A stretch of 64,000 bases of DNA, taken from Ryuthela nishihirai (Eukaryota > Arthropoda > Arachnida > Araneae > Heptathelidae). A model generated the notes under the pieces. It worked only from the letters and a program-made list of their open reading frames with translations. It was not told the origin of the DNA and made no database searches. The position numbers were made by a program, and so were the translations under genes. The stretch lies in NCBI GenBank assembly GCA_038380435.1, contig JAWZYU010000010.1, positions 42,256,135 to 42,320,134 of the forward strand, read 5' to 3'. This document shows, piece after piece, positions 54,660 through 64,000 of this stretch (within the stretch, counting starts at the first letter, position 1; each line of letters opens with the position of its first letter).

Positions 54660-55490
54660 CCTTCAAATTTTCTCCTGTAACCCCATTCTATCACCTGTGA
54701 GAAAAGGAAACACCGACGGATCGGGAAATCCTTTGTCTGTCGTATCTGATATTAAGCCATGTTTTCCTGTACAGGCGAGCCGTACTTTGTGCACATTAAC
54801 CCTTTCAGAACCATAAGGTTTCTAAGAGTAAATATTAGTATGTAACTGTTTATTTTAGTTTGTTTAGACGTAAAATAAATAAAAATCATAAGAAAAATAC
54901 ATAACAATGTGTAGTTTTTTTGGAATTTTATGGGAAATATTTTTTCCAATGGACTATAAAGGTAACACAAATTATAGTTAGGCTTATTATGCAATGTCTT
55001 TTATTTATTGGTTTATTAGAACAAAATGTTAACTAAAATAGTACAAAATTATGAAATAAAATTACTATGCAAAATGATGTGCTAATTATGATATTCTGCG
55101 AAGCAATTTCCTTTGGTTGTGAAGCAAAGATGGACATTGCACATAGTACATATATTATGCGTCCTGACAGTTCTGTTTTTTTTCTAAACGTTCCCGTTTA
55201 CGCAATTGCGTTCGGCATACGTTCTATTTTGACATTCTGTATAAAAAATGCACATAAGGTTATAATTAAATACGACAATCACCAATTTTAAAATGGGAAA
55301 AATGTTTCCCTTATTCGTGAAAGGGTTAAAGAACATTCTAGACTGTCTTGAAGAGAAGATTCTGTCTGTCTCCTAACATCTGCTCAGTAAACATCCTTCC
55401 TTTATCTAGCTTTGAGCCCTTGAAGTCCTTGTGTCCTCGTCATTTAGCCCATTTTGTTCCCCAAAGTGTTTATCAACTAAAACAATTGAA
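54660..55490 (+). repeat. SINE-A, old headless copy split by a TTAA element
   Basis: Body from about CACCTGTGAGAAAAGG to GTGCACATTAA, then the insert, then TTAAAGAACATTCTAGAC through TTTGAGCCCTTGAAGTCC to AAAACAATTGAAT. Joining the two sides restores the SINE-A order around its CACGTTAAAGAAC segment. Confidence 0.8.
54800..55325. mobile_element. piggyBac-like TTAA element, non-autonomous
   Basis: Inverted ends CCCTTTCA and TGAAAGGG; TTAA at 54,796-54,799 and 55,326-55,329. 526 bp, AT-rich, no transposase domain recognised. TTAA duplication and CCC/GGG ends are typical of piggyBac-type elements. The terminal inverted repeat is short, so classification rests mainly on the clean empty site in the SINE. 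Confidence 0.85.
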
Positions 55491-56346
55491 TTCTTATTTT
55501 TTTATCTTAGGATAGGTCTTACTACTATAAAACTGTAAGACAGTTTCGAAAACAGCTCTCCGAAATATCTGTAAGTTTAGTTTCAAACATTGGATTAATA
55601 CCGAGCCATAAGGCATTTGATATATTATCTACTTAGATCTCCATATCTGGTACAATTCCAAACAAGGATATTAGAGTAACAGCCACTTTGGAGTCAACAG
55701 GTTTTTTATTTGAGGTATCATGTGTAGTTGGCAAGTATCACTTTACAAAGACTTGGCTATTAGCCGAGATTTTCACTCATCTTTCAAGCTGTCAAGTTCG
55801 GTTTTCTCATTTCCAAAGATTCTCAGAAACAGCTTGGTTGTATCGGATGAAGTTGTCTAGAAACGAAAAGCTACAATGAAATCTTTGCATATGGAAATGC
55901 AGCTAGATCCGGTTATATCCTGACGGAACTGTTAATCGTTTCCCACACATGAGGTGCATAATAAGAATACAAATTTTACTTAAATAACATATTCATGTAG
56001 TTTCAAAAATCATCATTCAAATATTACCACGCCTAGAAAGAGATGATGTGTAATTCTGAGTGTTACCTTTTTTTATTATGCATTCCACGCAGAGAGCGTA
56101 TAGTTAACATATTTATTATACATTTACAACACCGTGTTGTTTACATAAAAAGCACTTTTTTTCTCTCTTGTTTTTAAGTAAAACGACCTTGGTTGAAATT
56201 CCAGATAATTCATGAACATTTGTACTGTCTTTCCTTCCTGCAGAGTTTCGGCCTTTGTCAAGAAACCCTTTTCCCCATAAGACATTACTGAGGGTGGGTT
56301 GCATGAGAAGAAATGTTTTTATTACATTTTTTTGATATTTCTGCGG
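55491..56346. other. no gene seen
   Basis: AT-rich; short chance frames only. Confidence 0.45.
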
Positions 56347-56358
56347 TGCTTTCACTTA

Positions 56359-56742
56359 GGGGCGGGGGTGGTTCAGTCGGTAGCGCGCCAGGCTCGTAAT
56401 CTGCAGTTTCAAGATTCGAGTTCCAACTGGGTCAGCGTTGAGACTTATCTCCGCAAAACTCTCCGCCCTGCCCACATTCAGTAGGGGACACCGATGGGCT
56501 TGGAAAGACCGCCGCCAGTCGGATGGGACGTTAAGCCGTGATCCCGTGTACGGGAGAGCCATATCTGTGCACGTTAAAGAACACACTGGATGACCTTGAC
56601 GGGAGGCTACCATCTGTCTCTCAACAGCTGCTTCAGCAGGTCCCCTCCCCCAACCTTCTCTGAGCCTTCGGGGTCCTTGTGACCTGGCCATGTGGCCCAT
56701 AGTGTGCAAAAAAGTGCCGCTCAGAGGTAAAACACATAACCC
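56359..56742 (+). repeat. SINE-A, full length, with TSD
   Basis: Near-exact TSD TGCTTTCACT(T)A (56,347-56,358 and 56,743-56,753). B box altered to GATTCGAGTTCC, so probably transcriptionally weak. The tail ends AACACATAACCC. Confidence 0.93.
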
Positions 56743-56829
56743 TGCTTTCACTAACCTGAAAAAAATTCTTCTATTCTAGATTTTATTGAGAAAAAGTTCA
56801 TCGAAATAATCTTTGTATGACACCGATAG

Positions 56830-57030
56830 TTTTGGAAAAGGCATCATCCAACTGATAGGAGGTTAAGCCGTTATCCTGTGCACGTGAGAGCTATACACCT
56901 GCACATACACATTGTGCAAGTTAAAGAACACTGGATGGCCTTGACGGGAAGCTTCCATCTGTCTCCTAAGAGTTTCCAACGGGTCCCCTTCCACCAACCT
57001 TCCCTGTGCCTCTGTTCTGATTGTGTGCAA
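56830..57030 (+). repeat. SINE-A fragment, diverged
   Basis: CATCCAACTGATAGGAGGTT, GTGCAAGTTAAAGAACACTGG, GGCCTTGACGGGAAGC and CCACCAACCTTCCCTG are in SINE-A order, with a small internal duplication of CACATACACATTGTGC. Confidence 0.75.
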
Positions 57031-58745
57031 TCGGATTGTACTGATGGGGATATGTTACCAATGATAAACAGGATAAATTCAATAACGTGCTGTAATGTAT
57101 CATCAGGCCCTACGAGAGGATACGCCAGCTAGATCACTAGGAATGGGCCTCAAGAACTACACGATCTCAAAATTACTCTTTATATTATGATTTAAATATT
57201 TTTAAATATACTATTATTTATAACTACTATTAACTTTTGAGAGCAATTATTTAAATTGGAATTATTACTGTTAAAATAGACTAATTTCCTTAACTCTAAA
57301 TAGAGATCGAATATTGTTAAAGATCTATGTTGAAATAGATTTCAGATCTTTAAATTGTCTTCAATCACACTTTTTCAAAAAGTGATTATATAAGCGATGA
57401 TTAAGATGTTTCGGAGTTCTGTATCTCAGTTTATTGACATAACACGGAATTGCACCTAATACAGTGGCAGCTGAGTGTGTATCTATAACTATAAATATTT
57501 CCCTGATAACTAGATAGACATCAAACAGTTAAAAAAAAACTGAAATTATAATTTTACCCGCTTTCTGGCAACAGAAATCTATCTTACTGTACACTATGTT
57601 TTTTATACGTTTTGTTTACCTTCGTCTCCCCGCTGTGACGTCAAAATGCCGAACCAATAACCGTCAAGTAACGCTTCCTCGCGGAGTGGCACCCGCCTTC
57701 CTTCATTCACCCTGGTTTAAGGCGCTGTAATGTTTTTTTTGCAATAAACCCTCCAGTGTTCTATTTTCGAAATTCATCTTTCCCTTTCATCATTGTCTCC
57801 TTGATCATCGCATGCATTGCAGATCAACGTCTTTCAACATTAATTGCTATCATCGCGTGCTTTAAATCTAATCTAATCGCTGCATTACAACTGTTTCGAA
57901 GCTATTTTCCTTCAGCGTTGCTGAGAAATAGCTCTATGCCAGTTTATAGGTATTGAGTTATTTCTCAGCAACACTGCAGATTGCATCCGGGTTCGAATCC
58001 CAGTTTGTGTTTATGTGTGACCCTTGCAAGATACCGCCTATATTTATGCGAAAAATTATAATTGCTTGTGAACTTCAACCTACGAAGCGTTAAGTTGCGA
58101 AAAACTCGTGCTTACGAACATTCTATGAGTTCAAGAATTGTGACTCATTATTCAATTAAGGAATTCAATTCCTGTACTTACGAGCATTTGAACCAGTTCC
58201 AAAGTGCAATATTTCATCCTATTGGCCGTTGTTGTCAACTTAGTTATTTTGTGGCCAGATTTCATAACTTTGAAACCACATAGCTACTTGTGTTTTATTA
58301 TTTATATTAACTACTTCTTTTTAGTGATGTTTTTGCTTCCTTTTGCCAATATTAAGCTATTTTTCTCAAGTTGTGAAAAGTCTAAAATTTCTGTTATGTT
58401 TGATTGGTTGCAGCATTCTTAAGCTAGTAACGGAATGTTTCACAGAATCTGTGTAACTTGTGAATTCCGGAAAGATGCATTTAGATAGTATTGTCAATTC
58501 ACTATGCAAATAACAGCATTTGAGCGCATGCTCATGTTCCGACATTAGGCGAATTTCCCGAAAGTGTCGAGGTCGAATGCAAATAACAATGCACAGCTGT
58601 TCAAATGTGAAGCGTTCTGACTTCCACTGAAGCTTGCAAAAGTCTGTCTGCTTAAATTAATATCTGTTCTTCGAAAATGAAAAGTCGCAGGATTGTGCTT
58701 CAGAATGCAATTAAATTTTTCGTGATAGATTTCGATTTCGCAGTC
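57031..58745. other. no gene seen; perfect CRE-like site
   Basis: Mostly AT-rich. Around 57,600-57,720 the GC content rises, with a perfect TGACGTCA at 57,636-57,643 and ACCAAT at about 57,653. This could be a promoter fragment, but no adjoining coding exon was recognised on either strand. Confidence 0.3.
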
Positions 58746-58960
58746 TGTAGCCGTCCCATGGCCGAGTGGTTAGCGCGCTTGGCTACTGATCTAAGGGACC
58801 TGGGTTTGAGCCCCGGATAAGGCATGGTTGTATGTGTTGTTTTTCTGCTGAGGTCCTGCCATCCTCTCAGATCTTCTACTTTGGCATATAAACTGAAAGG
58901 CTCCTGTCAGACCTCTGTGGCAAGCAGCTGCTTGAGGGGGTAAATATTTTTTTATTTTTA
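58746..58960 (+). repeat. SINE-B, full length
   Basis: GTAGCCGTCCCATGGCCGAG to GGGGGTAAATATTTTTTTAT. One arm of the first hairpin has a change (CTGAAAGGCTCCTGTCAG), and the B box has GGTTTGAGCCC. Confidence 0.94.
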
Positions 58961-59224
58961 TTTATTTTTTCGACTGAAGTACGTATTAATGGATTTAATA
59001 TTATTTCTTATGAGAAAAAACAATTTAATTTACGAACATTCAGCTTACGAACACGTTTCAAGGCATTACATTCTTAATTTGGGTTTCCCTGTACATTGCA
59101 AAAGAAAAATAAAAACTTCTGCTCTTCCAAGTAAGATACAGATCGATTTTAGGGGAAGAGATAAAAAAAAAAGCAACTGTAGTATGCAGATTTTATGAAT
59201 GGTAATGTATTTTTTTGTGTGTCG

Positions 59225-61635
59225 TCTTTCTGCTTTGTCACAGATTTTCTCTATGACAAATAATAATAGTGACAAAACCTCTGTGAGAAACAATAATAGT
59301 GACAAAACTCTATGACAAATAGTAATAGTGACAAACCTCTATGACAAATAATAATAGTGACGAACCTCTGACAAATCATAATAGTGAGAAACCTATACGA
59401 CAAATAAAATAGCGACAAACTTCTATGACAAATAATAATAGTGACAATCTTCTATGACAAATAATAATAAGGACAAACCTCTACGACAAATAATAATTGT
59501 GATAATCTTCTATGACAAATAATAATAGGGACAAACCTCTGCGACAAATAATAATAGTGACAATCTTCTATGACAAATAATAATAGGGACAAACCTCTAC
59601 GACAAATAATAATAGTGACAATCTTCTATGACAAATAATAATAGGCACAAACCTCTACGACAAATAATAATAGTGACAATCTTCTATGACAAATAATAAT
59701 AGGGACAAACCTCTACGACAAATAATAATAGTGACAATCTTCTATGACAAATAATAATAGGGACAAACCTCTACGACAAATAATAATAGTGACAATCTTC
59801 TATGACAAATAATAATAGGGACAAACCTCTACGACAAATAATAATAGTGACAATCTTCTATGACAAATAATAATAGGGACAATCTTCTATGACAAATAAT
59901 AATAGGGACAAACCTCTACGACAAATAATAATAGTGACAAAACTCTATGACAAATAATAATAATGACAAACCTCTGAGAAATCATAATAGTGAGAAACCT
60001 GTACGACAAATAAAAATAGCGACAAACTTCTATGACAAATAATAATAGTGACAATCTTCTATGACAAATAATAATAGGGACAAACCTCTACGACAAATAA
60101 TAATAGTGACAAAACTCTATGACAAATAATAATAATGACAAACCTCTGAGAAATCATAATAGTGAGAAACCTGTACGACAAATAAAAATAGCGACAAACT
60201 TCTATGACAAATAATAATAGTGACAATCTTCTATGACAAATAATAATAGGGACAAACCTCTCCGACAAATTATAATAGTGACAAAACTCTATGACAAATA
60301 ATAATAATGACAAACCTCTGAGAAATCATAATAGTGAGAAACCTGTACGACAAATAAAAATAGCGACAAACTTCTATGACAAATAATAATAAGGACAAAC
60401 CTCTACGACAAATAATAATAGTGACAATCTTCTATGACAAATAATAATAGGGACAAACCTCTACGACAAATTATAATAGTGACAAAACTCTATGACAAAT
60501 AATAATAATGACAAACCTCTGAGAAATCATAATAGTGAGAAACCTGTACGACAAATAATAATAGTGACAATCTTCTATGACAAATAATAATAGGGACAAA
60601 CCTTTACGACAAATAATAATAGTGACAATCTTCGATGACAAATAATAATAGGGACAAACCTCTACGACAAATAATAATAGTGACAATCTTCTATGACAAA
60701 TAATAATAGGGACAAACCTCTACGACAAATAATAATAGTGACAAAACTCTATGACAAATAATAATAATGACAAACCTCTGAGAAATCATAATAGTGAGAA
60801 ACCTGTACGACAAATAAAAATAGCGACAAACTTCTATGACAAATAATAATAGTGACAATCTTCTATGACAAATAATAATAGGGACAAACCTCTACGACAA
60901 ATAATAATAGTGACAAAACTCTATGACAAATAATAATAATGACAAACCTCTGAGAAATCATAATAGTGAGAAACCTGTACGACAAATAAAAATAGCGACA
61001 AACTTCTATGACAAATAATAATAGTGACAATCTTCTATGACAAATAATAATAGGGACAAACCTCTACGACAAATAATAATAGTGACAAAACTCTATGACA
61101 AATAATAATAATGACAAACCTCTGAGAAATCATAATAGTGAGAAACCTGTACGACAAATAAAAATAGCGACAAACATCTATGACAAATAATAATAGTGAC
61201 AATCTTCTATGACAAATAATAATAGGGACAAACCTCTCCGACAAATTATAATAGTGACAAAACTCTATGACAAATAATAATAATGACAAACCTCTGAGAA
61301 ATCATAATAGTGAGAAACCTGTACGACAAATAAAAATAGCGACAAACTTCTATGACAAATAATAATAGTGACAATCTTCTATGACAAATAATAATAGGGA
61401 CAAACCTCTACGACAAATAATAATAGTGACAAAACTCTATGACAAATAATAATAATGACAAACCTCTGAGAAATCATAATAGTGAGAAACCTGTACGACA
61501 AATGAAAATAGCTACAAACTTCTATGACAAATAATAATAGTGACAAAACTCTGTAACAAATAATAATAGTGGCAAACCTCTACGACAAAAACAATAGTGA
61601 CAAACTTCTATGACAAATCATGATGGTGACCAACT
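59225..61635. repeat. ~29-bp satellite, ~2.4 kb, with higher-order units
   Basis: Monomer GACAAATAATAATAGTGAC followed by a variable AATCTTCTAT, AAACCTCTAC or AAAACTCTAT. A six-monomer higher-order unit marked by GAGAAATCATAATAGTGAG recurs nine times (first near 59,978, last near 61,468), mostly at 171-175 bp, with longer steps where extra two-monomer blocks occur. Sequence between units is nearly identical in the 60.7-61.5 kb part. Confidence 0.96.
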
Positions 61636-61770
61636 GTTGTGAGATCTCCCTGACAAATGGACAGTTTGAGGGAGTGGTTCTTTTTTTGTTTATTGAAAGC
61701 GATTTTTTGGTCGTCTTTTAATTAAAAATACGTATTTCTCTTTATATTCAAAGTACATTCCTGATTCCTT

Positions 61771-62008
61771 CCGTCCGTCGGATGGGACGTTAAGCCGTGG
61801 CCCCGTGTGCGGGAGAGCCATACCCTGTGCACGTTAAAGAACACGCTGGATGGCCTTGACGGGAGGCTACCATCTGTCTCCCAACAGCTGTTCCAGTGGG
61901 TCCCCTCCCCCAACCTTCTCTGAGCCTTCGGGGTCCATGTGACCTGGCCATTTAGCCCATGGTGTGCAAAAAAGTGCCGCTCAGAGGTAAAACAACCCAA
62001 CCCACAAC
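61771..62008 (+). repeat. SINE-A, 5'-truncated, with TSD
   Basis: Starts at CCGTCCGTCGGATGGG and lacks the entire head. The 11-bp TSD CCTGATTCCTT is exact (61,760-61,770 and 62,009-62,019). Otherwise nearly identical to the young consensus. Confidence 0.94.
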
Positions 62009-62019
62009 CCTGATTCCTT

Positions 62020-63438
62020 AAACATATAGCTTTGTTTTTTTCCAGTTCATTACTCAAGAAGTGTTTTTCGTTTTTAAATAGAGAATTTTTCCAGCAGCAC
62101 TGAAGAATATAGTTTTCTTTTCCAGCGGTTCATTGGTAAAGTACGGGTTGGCCACCCCTTGCCTTAAGCTTAAACCTGAAGTTCTCTTTTTTCGGATGCC
62201 CCTACCCATCGTCCAGTGAGATTTACACGTGAACAAGGCTTCGTATCGATAAGCCCCTATCATGTTCGAAGGGGTAACGTTTAATGAAGACATTTGTCCC
62301 TCGTTTTGGACAAACCGTTCGTCGGAGCGTGTAACGCCCCTTTAGCTTTGACTTGTGGGAGATGACGGGGCAGATAGACTCCCTGCGCGAGCGAGACAAA
62401 AGCGAAACTTTCCGCCCCAACGCCTCGAATACTTCCAGCGGAAGTGACGCAAACACACGTTCGAGTCTAATAGAGAAAGACGAAGGGACTGGAGGAGCAC
62501 AACTCTAACCCCCCCCCCCCTCTTCTCCATCCCTCCTCCCCCCTCCCCCTCTCTTTCACGGCATCTCCCACGTGTCACCATCCCAGAGGGGGATGTCCTG
62601 TCCCGGGTGGCAGCTACCAAACGGGAAACAGCCAACGTGTGGGGAATACATTATCAGGTGACTCCCACAGTTTCATGTCTTTACCCTTAGCAACGTTCTC
62701 AGCATCTTTGGAGTTTGAGAAGCATTTCAGATGGGCTAAGAAGAGTGTGTGTGTATATGCGAGTTACGTGTACTTGTCTGGCCTATGTGATGGAGAAAGA
62801 GAATGAGGGACTGCTAAGAATGTAAAGTCAAGAGAAAACAGGAGGATGGCCTTTCACACCAGCAGTAAACTTCAGCAGACCCCATACCGATGATGGACCG
62901 TTATGAATGGTAAATAAATTTCGCAGTGCGGACTGACTTCCTGTCTCAGCGCCGTTTATCAGACTAAGGGAGGCCCTGTTATAAAACGTGGGAAGAAAAC
63001 ATAAGACGATTTAGATGCTAATTTTTGTTTTCATATAAGAAGAAAAAATAAGCTTTTTTTGCGTGCATTTTTTCGAGGGTGTATTATTTGCATCAGAAGC
63101 GAGAGAAAAATCTATAAATGGTGGAGATGTTGAACGCTTCTCTCTAACAGCATGAGATGTTCCATGGTGGTCGTTGTAACATTCCATTCTTGTAACTTTA
63201 CCATTAGTAAGTGCAGACACTATTTTGTATCCACACACTGTAGGTTAAATATTAACTGCCAGTATCTAAATATTAACTGACAGTTTTTCAATAAAATGGT
63301 AGTGACTTCAGTTAGCCCCCCACCCCCCCCCCCCCACTTTTTCACTTTTGAACAAAATTCTTGTTTCAGCATTATAGTTAATGCTTATGTAAAGTATGAT
63401 ACAGCTTTAAGATGGAGAGGCCACATTATAGGCACTAA
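62020..63438. other. no gene seen; GC-rich patch and poly-C runs
   Basis: 62,300-62,640 is GC- and CpG-rich without a recognised repeat, and could be a regulatory region or a first exon of a gene outside the window. C runs lie at about 62,509-62,520 and 63,317-63,337. No exon with domain support. Confidence 0.35.
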
Positions 63439-63439
63439 A

Positions 63440-63647
63440 AATAATAAAATAAATACCCCCCTCAAGCAGCTGCTTGCCACAGAGGTCTGACAGGAGCCTG
63501 TCAGTATATATGCCACAGTAGAAGATCTGAGAGGATGGCAGGACCTCAGCAGAAAACAACACGAACATCCATGCCTTACCCGGGGCTCGAACCCAGGTCC
63601 CGTAGATCAGTAGCCAAGCGCGCAAATCACTCGGCCACGGGACGGCT
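63440..63647 (-). repeat. SINE-B, full length
   Basis: AATAAATACCCCCCTCAAGC to GGCCACGGGACGGCT. Both 3' inverted repeats are intact. The A-box region has one change (GCGCAAATCAC). Confidence 0.95.
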
Positions 63648-63649
63648 CT

Positions 63650-63845
63650 TAATTCCTACCTGCTCTGCTACGGATCAAATGCATTTGGGTTTGAGTCCTG
63701 GGCAAGCCAAAGATTTTTCTTATATCATCTCTCTGCTGATATCTTTCTCACATATCTTCTCGGCGGCGTGTCAAACTGATAGACTCAGTCTCTATCTCAA
63801 TCTCTACCTCACTCGAAAGCTGATGTTTGAGGGATAAATAAATAA
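63650..63845 (+). repeat. SINE-B-like, old diverged copy
   Basis: B-box remnant GGGTTTGAGTCCTGGG, then GGCAAGCCAAAGATTTTTC, CTGCTGATATC, AAACTGATAGACTC and GATGTTTGAGGGATAAATAA follow SINE-B order. The (AAAT)n tail is shared with the next copy in tail-to-tail orientation. Confidence 0.7.
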
Positions 63846-64000
63846 ATAAATAAATACCCCCTCAAGCAGCTGCTTGCCACAGAGGTCTGACAGGAGCCTG
63901 TCAGTTTATATGCCACAGTATAGAAGATCTGAGAGGATAGCAGGACCTCAGCAGAAAAACAACACGAACATCCATGCCTCACCCGGGGCTCGAACCCAGG
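63842..64000 (-). repeat. SINE-B, runs off the window end
   Basis: AAATAAATACCCCCTCAAGC to GGGGCTCGAACCCAGG at the last base. The head start lies beyond the window. A TA insertion is seen at GCCACAGTATAGAAG. Confidence 0.95.

Noticed and set aside
57636..57643. Promoter at a perfect TGACGTCA
   Set aside because: A single 8-bp site and a CCAAT box without a following exon are not enough to call a promoter; noted only as a possibility.
60059..60313. Minus-strand repeat protein (LLLFVIE repeats)
   Set aside because: Product of the ~29-bp satellite.
59225..61635. CRISPR-like array
   Set aside because: Repeats are contiguous satellite monomers without unique spacers, in an animal genome.
62342..62635. 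97-residue Arg/Gly-rich frame
   Set aside because: Lies in a GC-rich patch containing a poly-C run; no domain and no conserved motif.

Overview
The window looks like gene-poor, repeat-dense animal nuclear DNA. There are no prokaryote-style operons. The only convincing host coding sequence is one exon, ended by a canonical GT splice donor, that encodes the first LIM domain of an apterous/Lhx2/Lhx9-type LIM-homeodomain protein (11,802-12,016, minus strand). A GC-rich stretch at 12,900-13,450, upstream of it on the minus strand, could be its promoter or 5' region. Repeat content (tRNA-derived SINEs, Tc1-, hAT- and piggyBac-type DNA elements, APE-type LINEs) and the ap-type exon suggest an arthropod, possibly a chelicerate. 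That assignment is inference.

Most of the rest is transposons. SINE-A is a ~385-bp tRNA-derived SINE with A and B boxes, an internal block that resembles the conserved Nin-type SINE core, and a tail ending in AACCC units. It is present in more than 25 full, truncated or decayed copies on both strands; several have 10-15 bp target-site duplications (TSDs). SINE-B is a ~205-bp tRNA-derived SINE whose head has a Ser/Leu-like start and whose 3' end has two perfect short inverted repeats and a TATTTATTTTTT tail; about 18 copies are visible. LINE-A (APE endonuclease, reverse transcriptase, (GAT)n 3' tail) has five main copies, at 14.4-15.5, 21.4-23.5, 24.65-25.6, 38.7-42.06 and 50.8-53.0 kb, plus a 5'UTR relic near 45.1-45.6 kb. 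LINE-B (31.8-36.4 kb) is a second, jockey/CR1-like LINE with a coiled-coil ORF1, and it is decayed by frameshifts and SINE insertions.

DNA elements are a Tc1-like transposon with intact ends and a dead transposase (18,582-19,765), a family of almost fully palindromic TA-flanked foldback MITEs (seven copies), three hAT-like non-autonomous elements and a piggyBac-like TTAA element nested in an old SINE-A. A relic of a repeat-associated ORF of unknown class lies at 23.5-24.4 kb. Tandem repeats are a 57-bp satellite (43.56-44.63 kb), a ~29-bp satellite with higher-order structure (59.2-61.6 kb), a 39-bp minisatellite (20.57-20.84 kb) and a 169-bp array made from the 3' half of a SINE-A (47.9-48.75 kb).

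The region is a layered record of insertions: SINE in SINE, SINE in MITE, MITE in LINE, piggyBac-like in SINE, and two inverted copies of a composite SINE-plus-core unit 7.5 kb apart. I found no intact self-mobile element and no host operon or defence system. The most unusual items are the SINE tandem array enclosed by one TSD, the nested palindromes of the 46.7-kb MITE, and the inverted composite repeat pair.
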